Positions 6,864 through 16,551 of a DNA stretch of 64,000 bases are shown piece after piece. Where the stretch lies: assembly GCA_018715805.1 (NCBI GenBank), contig DVKX01000030.1, positions 1-64,000 on the forward strand, written 5' to 3'. Source of the stretch: Candidatus Faecousia intestinigallinarum (GTDB taxonomy: Bacteria > Bacillota > Clostridia > Oscillospirales > Oscillospiraceae). Made by a program: the position numbers and the translations under genes. The notes below the pieces were generated by a model. It worked only from the letters and a program-made list of their open reading frames with translations. It was not told the DNA's origin and did not search any database. The first letter of the stretch is position 1, and every line of letters starts with the position of its first letter.

Positions 6864-8222
6864 TCAATTCTTCAAGCTTTGCAGCGGTGCGGGGATCCGT
6901 CCGCCCCGAGCGATGAAGTCTTCGGCGCTCTCCGGGTGCACCGGCATTACCGGGGCGCTGCCCAGCAAACCGCCCATCTCCACACGGTCACCCACCGCCT
7001 TTCCCGGAGCGGGAATGATCCGCACGGCAGTGGTCTTGGAATTCACCATGCCGATGGCGGCTTCGTCGGCAATAATTGCCGAGATCGTAGCGGCGGGAGT
7101 GTCTCCGGGCACGGCGATCATATCCAATCCCACGGAGCATACGCAGGTCATAGCCTCCAGCTTGGCCAGCGTCAGTGTTCCCCGCTCCGCTGCGGCAATC
7201 ATGCCCTCGTCCTCAGATACCGGGATGAACGCGCCGGACAGACCGCCTACATGGTTGCTGGCCATCACGCCGCCTTTCTTTACCGCGTCATTCAGCAGCG
7301 CCAGGGCTGCCGTGGTGCCATGGGTACCGCAAACCTCCAGACCCATTTCCTCCAAAATCCGCGCCACGCTGTCGCCGACGGCGGGGGTGGGCGCCAGACT
7401 CAGATCTACAATACCAAAGGGTACTTCCAAACGGCGGGACGCCTCCTGGCCGATGAGCTGCCCCATTCGAGTGATGCGGAAAGCTGTTTTCTTCACCGTT
7501 TCCGCCACTATGTCAAAGGGCTGCCCTTTTACGTTCTCCAGGGCGTGGTGTACCACGCCGGGGCCGGACACGCCTACGTTCAGCGCGCACTCCGGCTCTC
7601 CTACCCCATGAAACGCCCCAGCCATAAAGGGGTTATCCTCCACAGCGTTGGCGAACACCACCAGTTTGGCGCAGCCCAGACCGTCCTGATCGGCTGTTAA
7701 TTCCGCAGTTTTCCGAATAATCCGTCCCATTTCCGCCACTGCGTCCATATTGATGCCCGCTTTGGTAGAACCCACATTCACACTGGCGCACACCCGCTCA
7801 GTAGCCTGCAGCGCCTCCGGGATAGAGCGGATCAGCGTCCAGTCACTGTTGGTGCAGCCCTTCTGCACCAGGGCGGAAAAGCCGCCGATAAAATTAACGC
7901 CGCAGGTCTTGGCAGCTTTGTCCATGGCCACGGCCAGGGGAACATAGCTATCCGCCCGGCAGCTTCCGCCTACAATGGCAATGGGCGTTACGGAAATTCG
8001 CTTGTTCACAATGGGAATGCCGAATTCGCTTTCCAGTTCCTCCCCCACCTGCACCAGCTTCTCTGCCCGACGGGTGATTTTATCATAGACCTTCCGGGCG
8101 CAAGCGGCCATATCCGTATCGGCGCAGTCCAGCAGGGAGATTCCCATGGTAATGGTGCGGATGTCCAAATGCCGCTTATCGATCATATCCTGCGTTTCAA
8201 TAATATCCTTTATATTCAGCAT
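6864..8222 (-). CDS. PFL family protein (UPF0210/DUF711)
   Basis: 452 residues, the usual length for UPF0210. Characteristic stretches are [65 protein letters not shown] and [13 protein letters not shown]. The family is structurally related to pyruvate formate-lyase-like folds but has no settled biochemical role. It is almost always next to an ACT-domain gene of UPF0237, as here 11 bases upstream. The two probably act together, with the ACT protein as a ligand sensor. Confidence 0.92.
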   Translation of the reverse strand: MLNIKDIIETQDMIDKRHLDIRTITMGISLLDCADTDMAACARKVYDKITRRAEKLVQVGEELESEFGIPIVNKRISVTPIAIVGGSCRADSYVPLAVAMDKAAKTCGVNFIGGFSALVQKGCTNSDWTLIRSIPEALQATERVCASVNVGSTKAGINMDAVAEMGRIIRKTAELTADQDGLGCAKLVVFANAVEDNPFMAGAFHGVGEPECALNVGVSGPGVVHHALENVKGQPFDIVAETVKKTAFRITRMGQLIGQEASRRLEVPFGIVDLSLAPTPAVGDSVARILEEMGLEVCGTHGTTAALALLNDAVKKGGVMASNHVGGLSGAFIPVSEDEGMIAAAERGTLTLAKLEAMTCVCSVGLDMIAVPGDTPAATISAIIADEAAIGMVNSKTTAVRIIPAPGKAVGDRVEMGGLLGSAPVMPVHPESAEDFIARGGRIPAPLQSLKN

Positions 8223-8233
8223 CGCAAGCTACC

Positions 8234-8503
8234 TCACACCCGGTGCATAGCGTTAAAAATATCCTCCCGCTGGATGCGGATGGACAATCCCATCTGACGG
8301 CCTTTCTCCTCCAGTTCCTTGCTGAGCAGCGCCAGGGGCAGCGTGCTCTTTTCCACATCCACCACCATCATCATGGTAAAGTAGCCCTGCATCACCGTCT
8401 GGCTGATGTCCAGGACGTTCACATTGTAATGCGCCAGCTCCGTGCACACGGAAGCAATAATGCCCACCGCGTCCTTACCCACCACCGTAACTACAGCTTT
8501 CAT
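8234..8503 (-). CDS. ACT domain protein, UPF0237 family
   Basis: 89 residues, exactly the family length, forming one ACT domain from KAVVTVVGKDAVGIIA to the end. ACT domains bind amino acids or similar small ligands and regulate partners. I start at the ATG at 8503 with GAGGAG about 7 bases upstream. A longer frame to 8518 would overlap the preceding gene's stop. Neighbour downstream: the PFL protein it is habitually paired with. Confidence 0.92.
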   Translation of the reverse strand: MKAVVTVVGKDAVGIIASVCTELAHYNVNVLDISQTVMQGYFTMMMVVDVEKSTLPLALLSKELEEKGRQMGLSIRIQREDIFNAMHRV

Positions 8504-8514
8504 TTTATTGCTCC

Positions 8515-8799
8515 TCACACTTCATAGTCCGCGCTTACACGGCTGTCCAGCCAGTCCCAGAACTGCTCCTTGGCCGCCAGATGCAGCGGATGCTCTGCAT
8601 ATGCCGCCAGCGCCTCCCGGCTTTCAAATTCCGAATACAGACAGTAATCCATGCCTCCCTGGAATACAGGGCGAACCTCCAGCTTCCTGAGTCCTGGGAT
8701 CTGCCCTACCAGCGGCTCCAGCAGAGAAGCGATGGTTTTTACAGCGTTCGTCTTTTCCACATCCTGCTTCAGTGTGTAGATCACAATATGCTTTACCAT
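8515..8799 (-). CDS. Dabb (stress-responsive A/B barrel) family protein
   Basis: A 94-residue ferredoxin-like dimeric alpha/beta barrel. It begins VKHIVIYTLK and has the family pattern GLRKLEVRP followed by DYCLYSEFESREALAAYAEHP. Members are small dimeric proteins, some of which act on aromatic or polyketide substrates; most bacterial ones are uncharacterised. GGAGGAAGAACT precedes the ATG. It heads the Dabb-ACT-PFL-MATE string. Confidence 0.88.
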   Translation of the reverse strand: MVKHIVIYTLKQDVEKTNAVKTIASLLEPLVGQIPGLRKLEVRPVFQGGMDYCLYSEFESREALAAYAEHPLHLAAKEQFWDWLDSRVSADYEV

Positions 8800-8824
8800 A
8801 GTTCTTCCTCCTTATGTACCAAAT

Positions 8825-8852
8825 ACCGGGGCCGGCATAGCGCGGCCCCGGT
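8825..8852 (-). terminator. Terminator after the ispH/rpsA operon
   Basis: The 9-bp stem ACCGGGGCC/GGCCCCGGT lies 15 bases beyond the stop of the fused ispH-rpsA gene on the minus strand. A weak T-rich stretch (TATTT) follows. It separates that operon from the Dabb gene. Confidence 0.65.
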
Positions 8853-8866
8853 ATGTAGGGTTTGAA

Positions 8867-10798
8867 TTATTCCGCAGACTCTTCCATCACAGCACGGATG
8901 GACAGGGAGATGCGCTTGCCCTCGGTGTCGATGTCCGTGATCTTCACCGTTACCGTCTGACCCTCAGAAACCACGTCCTCGGGCTTGTTCACCCGACGGT
9001 CGGAGAGCTGAGAAATGTGGATCAGGCCGTCCACACCGGGAATAATCTCGGCAAAGGCGCCGAAACTCATCAGCTTCACGATCTTGGCGTCCACCATATC
9101 GCCCACCTGATAGTTCTTCAGGAAAACAGCCCAGGGATTCGTCTCATCGGTACGATAGCCCAGGGAGATCTTCCGCTTCTCGGGGTCAAAGGAGATCACA
9201 TATACATCGATCTCGTCACCCACCTTCACCACTTCCGCAGGATTCTTGATGCGGTTCCAGCTCAGCTGGGATACGTGCACCATGCCGTCCACGCCGCCGA
9301 TGTCGACAAACGCGCCGTAGGAAGTCAGGGACTTCACCACGCCATGGTACTTGCTGCCCTCCTGGATCTCGCTCCAGATCTTCTCCTGCTTGGCTCTGCG
9401 CTCCTCCGCCAGAACGGCGCGGATGGAGCCAATAACCCGACGACGGGCGCGGTTGACCTCGGTGATCTTGATCTTAGCAGGCTTGCCCACCAGACCCGCC
9501 ATATCGCCGCCCTTGGCAACGCCGGACTGAGAAGCGGGGATAAATACCCGTACGCCCTTATAATTGGCCACCAGGCCGCCCTTGTTCTCCTCGGTGATGG
9601 TGGCTTCCACGGTCTCCCTGCTCTCGCACAGAGCCGCCATATCGTCCCATACCTTCATGCCCTCCAGCTTCTTCCTGGACAGCTGCACGGTGCCTTCCTG
9701 GTCGTTAACGCGCACCACGAATACCTCGATCTCGTCGCCCACCTTCAAAACATCCTCGGGCTTAACAGAGGGATCGGCACTGACTTCATCGTAGGGAATG
9801 TAGCCGGCGTGCTTGGCACCCAGATCCACCTGGATCTCGGTATTGCCGATGCCGGTGACAACACCGGTAACCTTATCTCCTGTATTTAAAGTCTTGATGC
9901 CCTGCTTGAGAAGTTCTGCAAAAGTCTCCTCCTGCACAGCCTCAGCGTTTACAATTTCGCTCATAGTCTTGTTGACCTCCTTTATAATCCACGCCGGTGT
10001 GGACGCACCAGCCGTGATTCCAACATCTGAAACACCACGGAAAAACGCTTGGGACAATTCGGACGCATTGTCCACCAGCACCACTTTTCCGCAATGCTCC
10101 CGGCAGATCATTGCGAGGCGGCCTGTGTTGGAACTGTGGATGTCACCTACTACGACCATGGCCTGACAAACGGAACTCAATTTTGCCGCTTCGCTCTGCC
10201 GGTATTCAGTTGCTCTACATATTGTATCAAAAATTCTCAGTCTAGTAAACTGTTTTTTTGCGAAATCCCCACACAATTTCCACAAAATTTCAGTGGACGT
10301 GGTCTGGGAAACCATGCAAATTGGCAAATCGGCTGGAATTCTCTTTTTTTCTGCCCAATCTTGCAGCTCTTGTAGGTTCTCAAAAATTTCGCACCGGCTG
10401 CACCAGCCGGCAATCCCCTCCACCTCGGGATGCGACCGGGTACCGATAATCACCGGCAGCCAGCCATCCTGCTCCGCTTGGGATACAATGGCGTGGATGC
10501 GCTTCACAAAGGGGCAGGTAGCGTCGATGATGGTCACATCCCGCCGCTCCAGCGCCTCCTGCACAGCCTTCGTCACACCATGGGAACGGATAATCACCGT
10601 GCTGCCCGGCGGGGCTTCCTCCGGTGCGGCAATGACCCGAACGCCCATTTTTGAAAAATGCTCCACGGCGTGGCGGTTGTGAATGATAGGTCCCAGAGTC
10701 AAGACGATCCCACCAGCCTTGGCCGCCTGCTCCACCAGCTCCACCGCCCGGTTTACGCCGAAGCAAAACCCGGCGCTTTTGGCCACTGTGACGCTCAT
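8867..10798 (-). CDS. ispH-rpsA: Fused 4-hydroxy-3-methylbut-2-enyl diphosphate reductase / ribosomal protein S1
   Basis: A 643-residue bifunctional protein. Residues 1-278 are IspH, the last enzyme of the MEP isoprenoid pathway, which makes IPP and DMAPP. It has the iron-sulfur cysteines in SAGFCFGVNRAV, DATCPFVKRIH and FDTICRATEYRQ, and the RSHGV and TRSHPEV motifs. Residues 279-643 carry four S1 RNA-binding domains (about 306-378, 393-462, 478-549, 562-637), resembling the ribosomal protein S1 found fused to IspH in several Clostridia. A strong ribosome site and ATG lie exactly at the junction (see 9962-9983), so a separate S1 product is possible. Its ATG overlaps the cmk stop by 4 bp. Confidence 0.94.
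   Translation of the reverse strand: MSVTVAKSAGFCFGVNRAVELVEQAAKAGGIVLTLGPIIHNRHAVEHFSKMGVRVIAAPEEAPPGSTVIIRSHGVTKAVQEALERRDVTIIDATCPFVKRIHAIVSQAEQDGWLPVIIGTRSHPEVEGIAGWCSRCEIFENLQELQDWAEKKRIPADLPICMVSQTTSTEILWKLCGDFAKKQFTRLRIFDTICRATEYRQSEAAKLSSVCQAMVVVGDIHSSNTGRLAMICREHCGKVVLVDNASELSQAFFRGVSDVGITAGASTPAWIIKEVNKTMSEIVNAEAVQEETFAELLKQGIKTLNTGDKVTGVVTGIGNTEIQVDLGAKHAGYIPYDEVSADPSVKPEDVLKVGDEIEVFVVRVNDQEGTVQLSRKKLEGMKVWDDMAALCESRETVEATITEENKGGLVANYKGVRVFIPASQSGVAKGGDMAGLVGKPAKIKITEVNRARRRVIGSIRAVLAEERRAKQEKIWSEIQEGSKYHGVVKSLTSYGAFVDIGGVDGMVHVSQLSWNRIKNPAEVVKVGDEIDVYVISFDPEKRKISLGYRTDETNPWAVFLKNYQVGDMVDAKIVKLMSFGAFAEIIPGVDGLIHISQLSDRRVNKPEDVVSEGQTVTVKITDIDTEGKRISLSIRAVMEESAE
9962..9983 (-). promoter_or_regulatory. 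Internal ribosome binding site and ATG at the IspH/S1 junction
   Basis: On the minus strand AAAGGAGGT lies about 10 bases before an in-frame ATG (9964-9962, Met279). It is as strong as any site in the window, although it sits inside a coding region. The ATG coincides with the end of the IspH domain. It could initiate a 365-residue free S1 protein. Confidence 0.6.
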
Positions 10799-11475
10799 AG
10801 CGGAATCTTCTTTCCCACTATTTCCCGCACCGCAGCAACAGCGCCTTCAATATCCAGCTCCGAGGTATCCACCAGCACCGCGTCTCTGGCTTGGCGCAGC
10901 GGAGCAATCGCCCGGTGGGTATCCTGATGATCCCGCTGCTCAATCTCCTGGAGGATCTTCTCATATTGTGCCTGCCGCCCCTTGGCCAGCAGTTCTTCCG
11001 TCCGGCGCTTTGCCCGCACCTGGCTGGAAGCCGTGAGAAAAATCTTCACATCAGCTTTCGGCAGTACCACTGTACCAATGTCCCGTCCGTCCATCACCAC
11101 ATTGTGCCGCTTAGCCATATCCCGCTGTAAGTCCAGCAGCATTTCCCGGGTAATGGGCAGCGCCGATACCAGGGAAGCTTTTTGGGATATATCCTGGGTA
11201 CGGATGTCCTCGGTCACATCCATACCGTTCATGAGCATATGCTGCACGCCTTCCTCATCGTACGCAATGGCCACTGTCAGCTCGTCCAGGTATCGCTCCA
11301 CGCCGTCCGTATCCTTGGGACTAATGCCCAGCAGATCCAGAAAATAAGCTACTGTGCGGTAAATGGCTCCTGTATCCACATAGTAATAACCCAGTTCTTT
11401 CGCCAGATGCCGGGCGATGGTGCTCTTGCCCGCTCCGGCGGGGCCGTCAATGGCGATAGAATAATGCTTTGCCAT
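10795..11475 (-). CDS. cmk: Cytidylate kinase
   Basis: 226 residues, normal for Cmk. It phosphorylates CMP and dCMP with ATP in pyrimidine nucleotide salvage. The P-loop is DGPAGAGKST near the start. YVDTGAIYR and MDGRDIGTVVLP are the nucleoside-binding and Asp-Arg motifs, and a lid follows around RAKRRTEELLAKG. The start chosen is the ATG at 11475, with GAGGAAA upstream. The stop overlaps the ispH-rpsA start (ATGA); cmk next to ispH/rpsA is a familiar arrangement in Clostridia. Confidence 0.95.
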   Translation of the reverse strand: MAKHYSIAIDGPAGAGKSTIARHLAKELGYYYVDTGAIYRTVAYFLDLLGISPKDTDGVERYLDELTVAIAYDEEGVQHMLMNGMDVTEDIRTQDISQKASLVSALPITREMLLDLQRDMAKRHNVVMDGRDIGTVVLPKADVKIFLTASSQVRAKRRTEELLAKGRQAQYEKILQEIEQRDHQDTHRAIAPLRQARDAVLVDTSELDIEGAVAAVREIVGKKIPL

Positions 11476-11500
11476 AGTCGTTTCCTCTTTTCTCCATATT

Positions 11501-12514
11501 TTATAAGCCGCGCAGTCGTCCCAAGGCGGCAGCCTCCCGCGCCACCACCTCTTGCGCGGTGAGTCCCAGCGCTTTTCCCACTTCCTCGGGGCTTTGGGGA
11601 AGTCCTCCCTCCAGCCCAAAGCGCAGAGACAGAAGCTTTCTGGTTTCTGCATCCAATTCTGAAAGCAGCTCGTCGATCCGCTGCCGGGTCTGGAAATACG
11701 CGGTATCCTCTACCGCCTGGCCGTCCTCCGCAGAAGGAGGCGGCGTCCGGTGCGCTTTTTCCAGCGCCTGGGCATCCGCAAACATCTTGGACACCACATA
11801 TCCATCCTCCAGAGAAATGCCCATCTCCTGGGCGATCTCCGCCACCAGGGGGTTCCGTCCCAGCCGGGTAAGCAGTCTTTCATCCGCAGCCCGGTAGTCT
11901 TCCAGCGCCTGACGCAGCTTTGCCCCTACGCCGCCGGAGCGCGCCTGAAGCAGCACCGCCTTCGCCATGGCCTGACGAATCCACCAGGCACAGTGCGCCC
12001 GAACATCGCCGCCCGCATAGCAGGACAGCCCCTGCCACAGACCCAGATTTCCCTCCTGGATCAAGTCCAGCAGCAGTACGCCCCATCCGGTATGCGCCTG
12101 CGCCAGTTCCACCACCAAGGGCAGCTGCGCTTCCGCCAGCTGTTCCAGCGCGGAGGCGTCCCCCGCCAGATATGCCTTTGTCAAGGATTCTAAGGAACTG
12201 TCGGGCAGCGCTTTTAGTTCCTGCAAATAAATACCAAGAGGATCCTCTGCAGGCAGCTCCAGCTCATGCCCCGCAGCCATCTGCGCCTCTTGGCGCAGCC
12301 GCGCTGCCTGCGCCCCCGTCTCCTCCCACTTGGGGAGGGTAGAGATATCCAAAGAGATCTGCCTGGCTTCCAGGTCGGCAAACGCCGCCTCCAGGGCATC
12401 CTCATCCTCCCCCTCCAGCAGGGTCAGCAGCCGTGCGCCGGAAAAACTGTCGCCCGGCCGCAGCCGGACAATGGCCAGCTCCCAGGGACTTTCCCCAAAG
12501 GTAATGTCATTCAT
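11501..12514 (-). CDS. Divergent sigma-70 family factor following rpoD
   Basis: 337 residues. An N-terminal ~95-residue extension ends in a region 1.2-like [11 protein letters not shown]. Region 2 is recognisable from [17 protein letters not shown] and [10 protein letters not shown]. Region 3 follows ([17 protein letters not shown]), then region 4 with [11 protein letters not shown] and a helix-turn-helix [21 protein letters not shown]. Compared with primary sigma factors, the region 4.2 RERARQ recognition residues are replaced by TAQEVVAR, and the TYATKW of region 2.4 is lost. It may recognise different promoters or be a modulator. The start overlaps the rpoD stop (ATGA). Confidence 0.82.
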   Translation of the reverse strand: MNDITFGESPWELAIVRLRPGDSFSGARLLTLLEGEDEDALEAAFADLEARQISLDISTLPKWEETGAQAARLRQEAQMAAGHELELPAEDPLGIYLQELKALPDSSLESLTKAYLAGDASALEQLAEAQLPLVVELAQAHTGWGVLLLDLIQEGNLGLWQGLSCYAGGDVRAHCAWWIRQAMAKAVLLQARSGGVGAKLRQALEDYRAADERLLTRLGRNPLVAEIAQEMGISLEDGYVVSKMFADAQALEKAHRTPPPSAEDGQAVEDTAYFQTRQRIDELLSELDAETRKLLSLRFGLEGGLPQSPEEVGKALGLTAQEVVAREAAALGRLRGL

Positions 12515-13371
12515 TCCAAAAAATCCTCCAATCCCAGGGCTGCGCCCATCTCCTTCAGCTTTCCCATGGCCTGGCGCTCCACCTGCCGCGCCCGTTCCCG
12601 GGAAATGCCCAGCATTCCGCCGATCTCCTCCAGCGAATGGCTCACGCCATCCTCCAGTCCGAAACGCAGACGCAGCAGCTGCGCCTGCCGGGGAGACAGC
12701 TGCTCCAGAAGCCGCTCCATGGTTCGCTCCAACTCCTGCCGTACCAGATCCTGCTCCGGCTGCGACGCCCGGGCATTTTCCAATATCGCTCCCAAGCTGC
12801 TGTCCGCCCGTTCCCCGGCAGGGGCGTCCAGAGAGCAGGTTTCCGGCATCCGCGATAACAGCTTCTTCACCTGCTCGGGCTTCATCTCGCAGGCCGCCGC
12901 CAATTCTTCCAGCGTGGGCGCCGTCCCATTCTGCTGGAGCAAACGATTGCGAACCGCCTGTATCTTGCGCATTTTTTCCGCTGTATGAACCGGTACCCGG
13001 ATCACGCCGTTATGCTCCGCCACATACCGGGCGATTCCCTGACGGATCCACTTGGTCGCGTATGTAGAGAACCGAGTATCTCGGGTATAATCAAATTTTT
13101 TCGCCGCCGCCAGCAGGCCGATGCTCCCCTCCTGGATGAGATCCAGCAGCGGCACGCCCCTGCCGGTATACTCCCTGGCCACGGAAACCACCAAACGCAG
13201 GTTAGCGTTTACCATTTGCCGCACCGCCTCCTCGTCTCCCTGGGCGCAGCGGCGCGCCAGTTCCCGCTCCTCTTCCGGTTCCAGCAGCGGATACTGGCGG
13301 ATTTCCTGCAAATATTGGCGCACATCCTCTTCCCCGCTAGGGACAGGTGTGTCCACCGGTACAATGCTCAT
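12511..13371 (-). CDS. rpoD: RNA polymerase sigma factor RpoD-like (SigA)
   Basis: 286 residues with an intact primary-sigma core: region 1.2 [15 protein letters not shown]; region 2 [24 protein letters not shown] and [14 protein letters not shown]; region 3 [16 protein letters not shown]; region 4 [19 protein letters not shown] with [17 protein letters not shown]. It lacks an N-terminal region 1.1, so it is shorter than typical SigA. It directs RNA polymerase to TTGACA/TATAAT promoters. Its position immediately after dnaG with an ATGA overlap is the classical macromolecular-synthesis operon. It could be a second rpoD-like copy if the main sigA lies elsewhere. Confidence 0.85.
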   Translation of the reverse strand: MSIVPVDTPVPSGEEDVRQYLQEIRQYPLLEPEEERELARRCAQGDEEAVRQMVNANLRLVVSVAREYTGRGVPLLDLIQEGSIGLLAAAKKFDYTRDTRFSTYATKWIRQGIARYVAEHNGVIRVPVHTAEKMRKIQAVRNRLLQQNGTAPTLEELAAACEMKPEQVKKLLSRMPETCSLDAPAGERADSSLGAILENARASQPEQDLVRQELERTMERLLEQLSPRQAQLLRLRFGLEDGVSHSLEEIGGMLGISRERARQVERQAMGKLKEMGAALGLEDFLE

Positions 13372-15107
13372 GACTTCATTCCTTTTTGCTCTTTGAATTT
13401 CTCCCGCAGCGCCATCAGATCTTCCTCGCTGGATACTTGTCCCGCCCGGTGCTCCGCCTGAATGATGCGGATGCAGTCCTCCAGGACGGCTTCCTTCACC
13501 GGCTCTTGATGCCGCTGCACAATGCCCGCCAGGTGGGACATCTCCTCCTCGCTCAGATCCTCCAGCACCCCCGCGGCGACTTCCAACCCACGGCGGTAGC
13601 GCAGCTGCAGTTCCTCATAGATCCTGCCCAGCAGCGGGCTGGAAAATTCGCTGCACTGTAATCCCTTGGTCTGCTCCAAAAGCCCAGGCTCCTTCAGCAC
13701 CATAGCGATCACCGTTTCCTCCGCCATGGCGGACTTGATATTGTCGTAGCGAATGGCGCGGCTCTTGGGTTGGAGCGCCTGGGCGGGGGCAAGCTCCTGC
13801 TGCTCCCGCTTCTTCCGCTCCCGCGCCATGCGCCGCTGAAATGCCTTCTTGATTTCCAGCTTCATAGCATCCATGCTGATCCTGGCGGCTTCCGCCGCCC
13901 GGCCTCCATAGACCTCCCGCTGGACGGGGCTGTTCAGGGTGGAGATCATCTCCGCCGCCTCCCGGACAAATTTTACCCGCTGCTCATCATTTTCCAGGTC
14001 GTATTTCCGCATAATCGACCCCAGCTGGTATTCCACCCGGTTGGACGCCTCCTCCAGCAGCACCTTGAATCGGTCTGCACCGAATTTCCGCAAAAATTCA
14101 TCCGGATCCTTGGCGTCCCGCATCCGCAGCACCTTTACGCCGATCCCTGCCGCTTCCAGCATAGGGATGGCCCGGCGGGTGGCGTTTTGCCCCGCATCGT
14201 CCCCATCATAGATCAGCACCACCTGCTCGGTATACCGGGACAACAGCGCTGCGTGCTCCTGCGTCAGGCTAGTACCCAGAGAAGCCACAGCGCAGTCAAA
14301 TCCATGCTGATGCAGGGCGATGGCGTCCATGTACCCCTCTACCAGGATAAGATAGCCCAGCTTGCTCCGCTTCGCCAGGTTCAGCCCGAAGAGGTTTTTC
14401 CGTTTATTGAAAATATCCGTTTCTGGGGAATTCAGATATTTGGGGGTGGAGTCGTCCATCACCCGGCCGCCAAAGCCAATGACATTTCCCCGCACATCAA
14501 TGATGGGGAACATGAGCCGATTGCGGAATCGGTCGAAAATACGCCCATTCTTCTCCGAAACCAGCCCGCCGTCCCGCAGTTCCTGATCCGTATAGCCCTT
14601 GGCACGCATCGCGTCTACCAGCGCCGACCAGGAATTGGGGGCGAAACCGATGCCAAAACGGGTCAGCGTCCCCCGGGTCATCCCACGCCGCTGGGCATAA
14701 GCCAAGCCCTCCGCCCCCACCGGCGCATAAAGCTGGGCATGGAAAAACCGAGCGGCTTCCTTATGAAGCGCCCAAAGCCGCTCCTGGCGGCGGTAGCGGC
14801 TCTGATATTGTGCATCCTCCGGCACTTCCATGCCCGCCCGTTTGGCCAGGGCACGCACAGCGTCGGGGTAGCTGAGTCCCTCGATCTCCATCTGGAAATT
14901 GATGACGCCGCCCCCCTTATGGCAGCCGAAGCAATAATAGATTCCCTTATCCGGTGAAACGGAAAACGAGGCGGTTTTCTCCCCATGGAAAGGACACAGG
15001 CCAAACAGATTCGCCCCAGAGCGTTTCAGCTGCACATACTGGCTCACCACTTCCTCAATGGGGTTGCGAGCCACCAATTCATCAATAAACGACGGTGGAA
15101 ACGCCAT
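13368..15107 (-). CDS. dnaG: DNA primase
   Basis: 579 residues. It synthesises RNA primers at the replication fork. The N-terminal zinc-binding domain is [11 protein letters not shown] plus [10 protein letters not shown] (CHC2 pattern). The central catalytic core includes the TOPRIM motifs LVEGYMDAI and [12 protein letters not shown]. The C-terminal ~150 residues are the variable helicase-binding region. AAAGGAGGC precedes the ATG. The stop overlaps the rpoD ATG. In Clostridia dgt normally lies directly upstream; here an AT-rich insertion separates them. Confidence 0.96.
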   Translation of the reverse strand: MAFPPSFIDELVARNPIEEVVSQYVQLKRSGANLFGLCPFHGEKTASFSVSPDKGIYYCFGCHKGGGVINFQMEIEGLSYPDAVRALAKRAGMEVPEDAQYQSRYRRQERLWALHKEAARFFHAQLYAPVGAEGLAYAQRRGMTRGTLTRFGIGFAPNSWSALVDAMRAKGYTDQELRDGGLVSEKNGRIFDRFRNRLMFPIIDVRGNVIGFGGRVMDDSTPKYLNSPETDIFNKRKNLFGLNLAKRSKLGYLILVEGYMDAIALHQHGFDCAVASLGTSLTQEHAALLSRYTEQVVLIYDGDDAGQNATRRAIPMLEAAGIGVKVLRMRDAKDPDEFLRKFGADRFKVLLEEASNRVEYQLGSIMRKYDLENDEQRVKFVREAAEMISTLNSPVQREVYGGRAAEAARISMDAMKLEIKKAFQRRMARERKKREQQELAPAQALQPKSRAIRYDNIKSAMAEETVIAMVLKEPGLLEQTKGLQCSEFSSPLLGRIYEELQLRYRRGLEVAAGVLEDLSEEEMSHLAGIVQRHQEPVKEAVLEDCIRIIQAEHRAGQVSSEEDLMALREKFKEQKGMKS

Positions 15108-15158
15108 ACGTCCGCCTCCTTTTCCATGAGATCCTGCTACGTCTTGGATAAAAGCGCG

Positions 15159-15590
15159 TTACCGCGCCTGCAGGCGGTTTCCCTCCGCCTTTTCTTCCCT
15201 TTCTTTGCCCCGCATCCGAGCAGCCAGACACTCAATGCCCATAATCACTGGAAAGAGCACATTGGGCACAGCGTGCAGTTCTGTCTTCACCACATAGGGC
15301 AGCACAGCCACGAACAGCGATGCGAACGCCGTCCAAAAAACGCCTTTGAGCCAGTACGGCTTTTCACTGACCGCATATCCAACGCCCAGACCGGTGCAAA
15401 TGACTGCCATCAGCCCGGCAAAGGCCGTAGCCAGCTGGGGGGCGCCCTCCGGCAGCATATCAAAATAGGAAAACGCCTGGATAGGCGTGCCCTCGCTCCA
15501 TACCAGCACCGTCCCCGGTACAGCACCAATACTCACAGCAATTGCCGGCAGCAGCACCAGGCAGACTTTCCATAGAATCTTTTTACGCAT
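15159..15590 (-). CDS. Small integral membrane protein of unknown function
   Basis: 143 residues with a basic start MRKKILWK and four predicted membrane segments (about 9-28, 49-70, 80-102, 106-123). A charged C-terminal tail (ARMRGKEREEKAEGNR) should be cytoplasmic. AGGAGGGCAGGAT precedes the ATG. Its base composition is GC-rich like dnaG rather than like the AT-rich DNA upstream, so it is probably native. The family is not recognised. It is 51 bases upstream of dnaG and could be co-transcribed with it. Confidence 0.72.
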   Translation of the reverse strand: MRKKILWKVCLVLLPAIAVSIGAVPGTVLVWSEGTPIQAFSYFDMLPEGAPQLATAFAGLMAVICTGLGVGYAVSEKPYWLKGVFWTAFASLFVAVLPYVVKTELHAVPNVLFPVIMGIECLAARMRGKEREEKAEGNRLQAR

Positions 15591-16047
15591 ATCCTGCCCT
15601 CCTGAAAACAGAAAGATTTTTATTGGTTTTATAGACGGAAACCGTCTTATAACTTCTTGTAAGTGTTTATAGAGGTATGGAAAAACCTTGATTTACAAGG
15701 TTTTTCCCATTCTTGCTTGTATCTTCTCATATCGCCGTATAAGTTGCTTTTGTAAAGTTGGGCACCATTTTAGCAACACAAATAAGGCAGTAAAGTACAA
15801 GCGCAAGACGGTGTGCCACACGCACAAAGACAGTTTGAAACTGCTCTTGTGATTTAATCAAATAAAGATATATCAATCTTCGATAAAGTAACAAGCAAAA
15901 AAGAGCATTAAAAGTTCCGTAGCAAGCATAGGAAAGTGGTACCCTTTCCGGAAAACTGTTTTATTTTTTTGCTGGTTGGGATAATCCCAAGCCCTTACAG
16001 ATCTGAATTTGTTTTACTCATCACATTATATGAAAAGCTTGTTTATC
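15591..16047. other. AT-rich gene-free segment, left part of the insertion
   Basis: No coding frame of merit. It contains a perfect 12-bp inverted repeat with a 5-base loop at 15679-15707 (GGAAAAACCTTG/CAAGGTTTTTCC), a block ATATCGCCGTA...TTGGGCACCA (15729-15767) that recurs in diverged form at 16803-16840, and a short stem near 15942-15961 (GGAAAG/CTTTCC). The composition is clearly more AT-rich than both flanks, which suggests acquired DNA. Confidence 0.5.
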
Positions 16048-16551
16048 TTACTTCACAATAAAATAACAATAATCAAGAATTACATTTCCTTTGTCATCTG
16101 GTGTTGTATAGCGAGGACACAGACAATTTTCAAAAGACCATACCGCCCCCTTATCGTCATGCCATATCTTCATACCCTTTTCAGCAAGTTTTTGCTTACA
16201 AGCACTTGTGTCGTGGACTTCGTTTTCTTTGCCGTAAATCCAACAAGTCCCTAAACTCAAATCCCTAAAATCAACACTTACAAAACCTTCAGGTACACGT
16301 GTATTTTCAGGAGCAAACATACCTATGTAATATTCAAAAGGTTGCTCGTCCGCCCGTCTTTCAACGCCAATATAACCGCCACCATTTTCCCAAAGAACAG
16401 TTATTTTGTCTGTACCGCCCATGGTTTTTTCAAGAATATCAAACCAACCATTTTGCCACCATTCGCCCCAATGTCCAAAATTATCGTATTTCTTTCCGAT
16501 AAATCTCATGGTAGGTATGTTTTCCTTGAATACGTTAATAATCTCTGCCAT
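16048..16551 (-). CDS. Effector-binding (GyrI-like) domain protein
   Basis: A 167-residue single-domain protein. The pattern MRFIGKKYDNFGHWGEWW, GGGYIGVERR, FEYYIGMFAP and the closing DYCYFIV matches the GyrI-like/AraC effector-binding fold (SRPBCC-unrelated barrel) that binds small hydrophobic or cationic ligands. There is no DNA-binding domain, so it would act as a standalone ligand binder or, as in E. coli SbmC/GyrI, a protein inhibitor. AAAGGAG precedes the ATG by 8 bases. Its AT-rich codons contrast with neighbouring genes, consistent with horizontal acquisition. Confidence 0.75.
   Translation of the reverse strand: MAEIINVFKENIPTMRFIGKKYDNFGHWGEWWQNGWFDILEKTMGGTDKITVLWENGGGYIGVERRADEQPFEYYIGMFAPENTRVPEGFVSVDFRDLSLGTCWIYGKENEVHDTSACKQKLAEKGMKIWHDDKGAVWSFENCLCPRYTTPDDKGNVILDYCYFIVK

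Noticed and set aside
13770-14957. 395-codon rightward frame antisense to dnaG
   Set aside because: It lies entirely within dnaG, whose zinc and TOPRIM motifs are intact. It is a mirror frame of a GC-rich gene and has no ribosome site or family motif.
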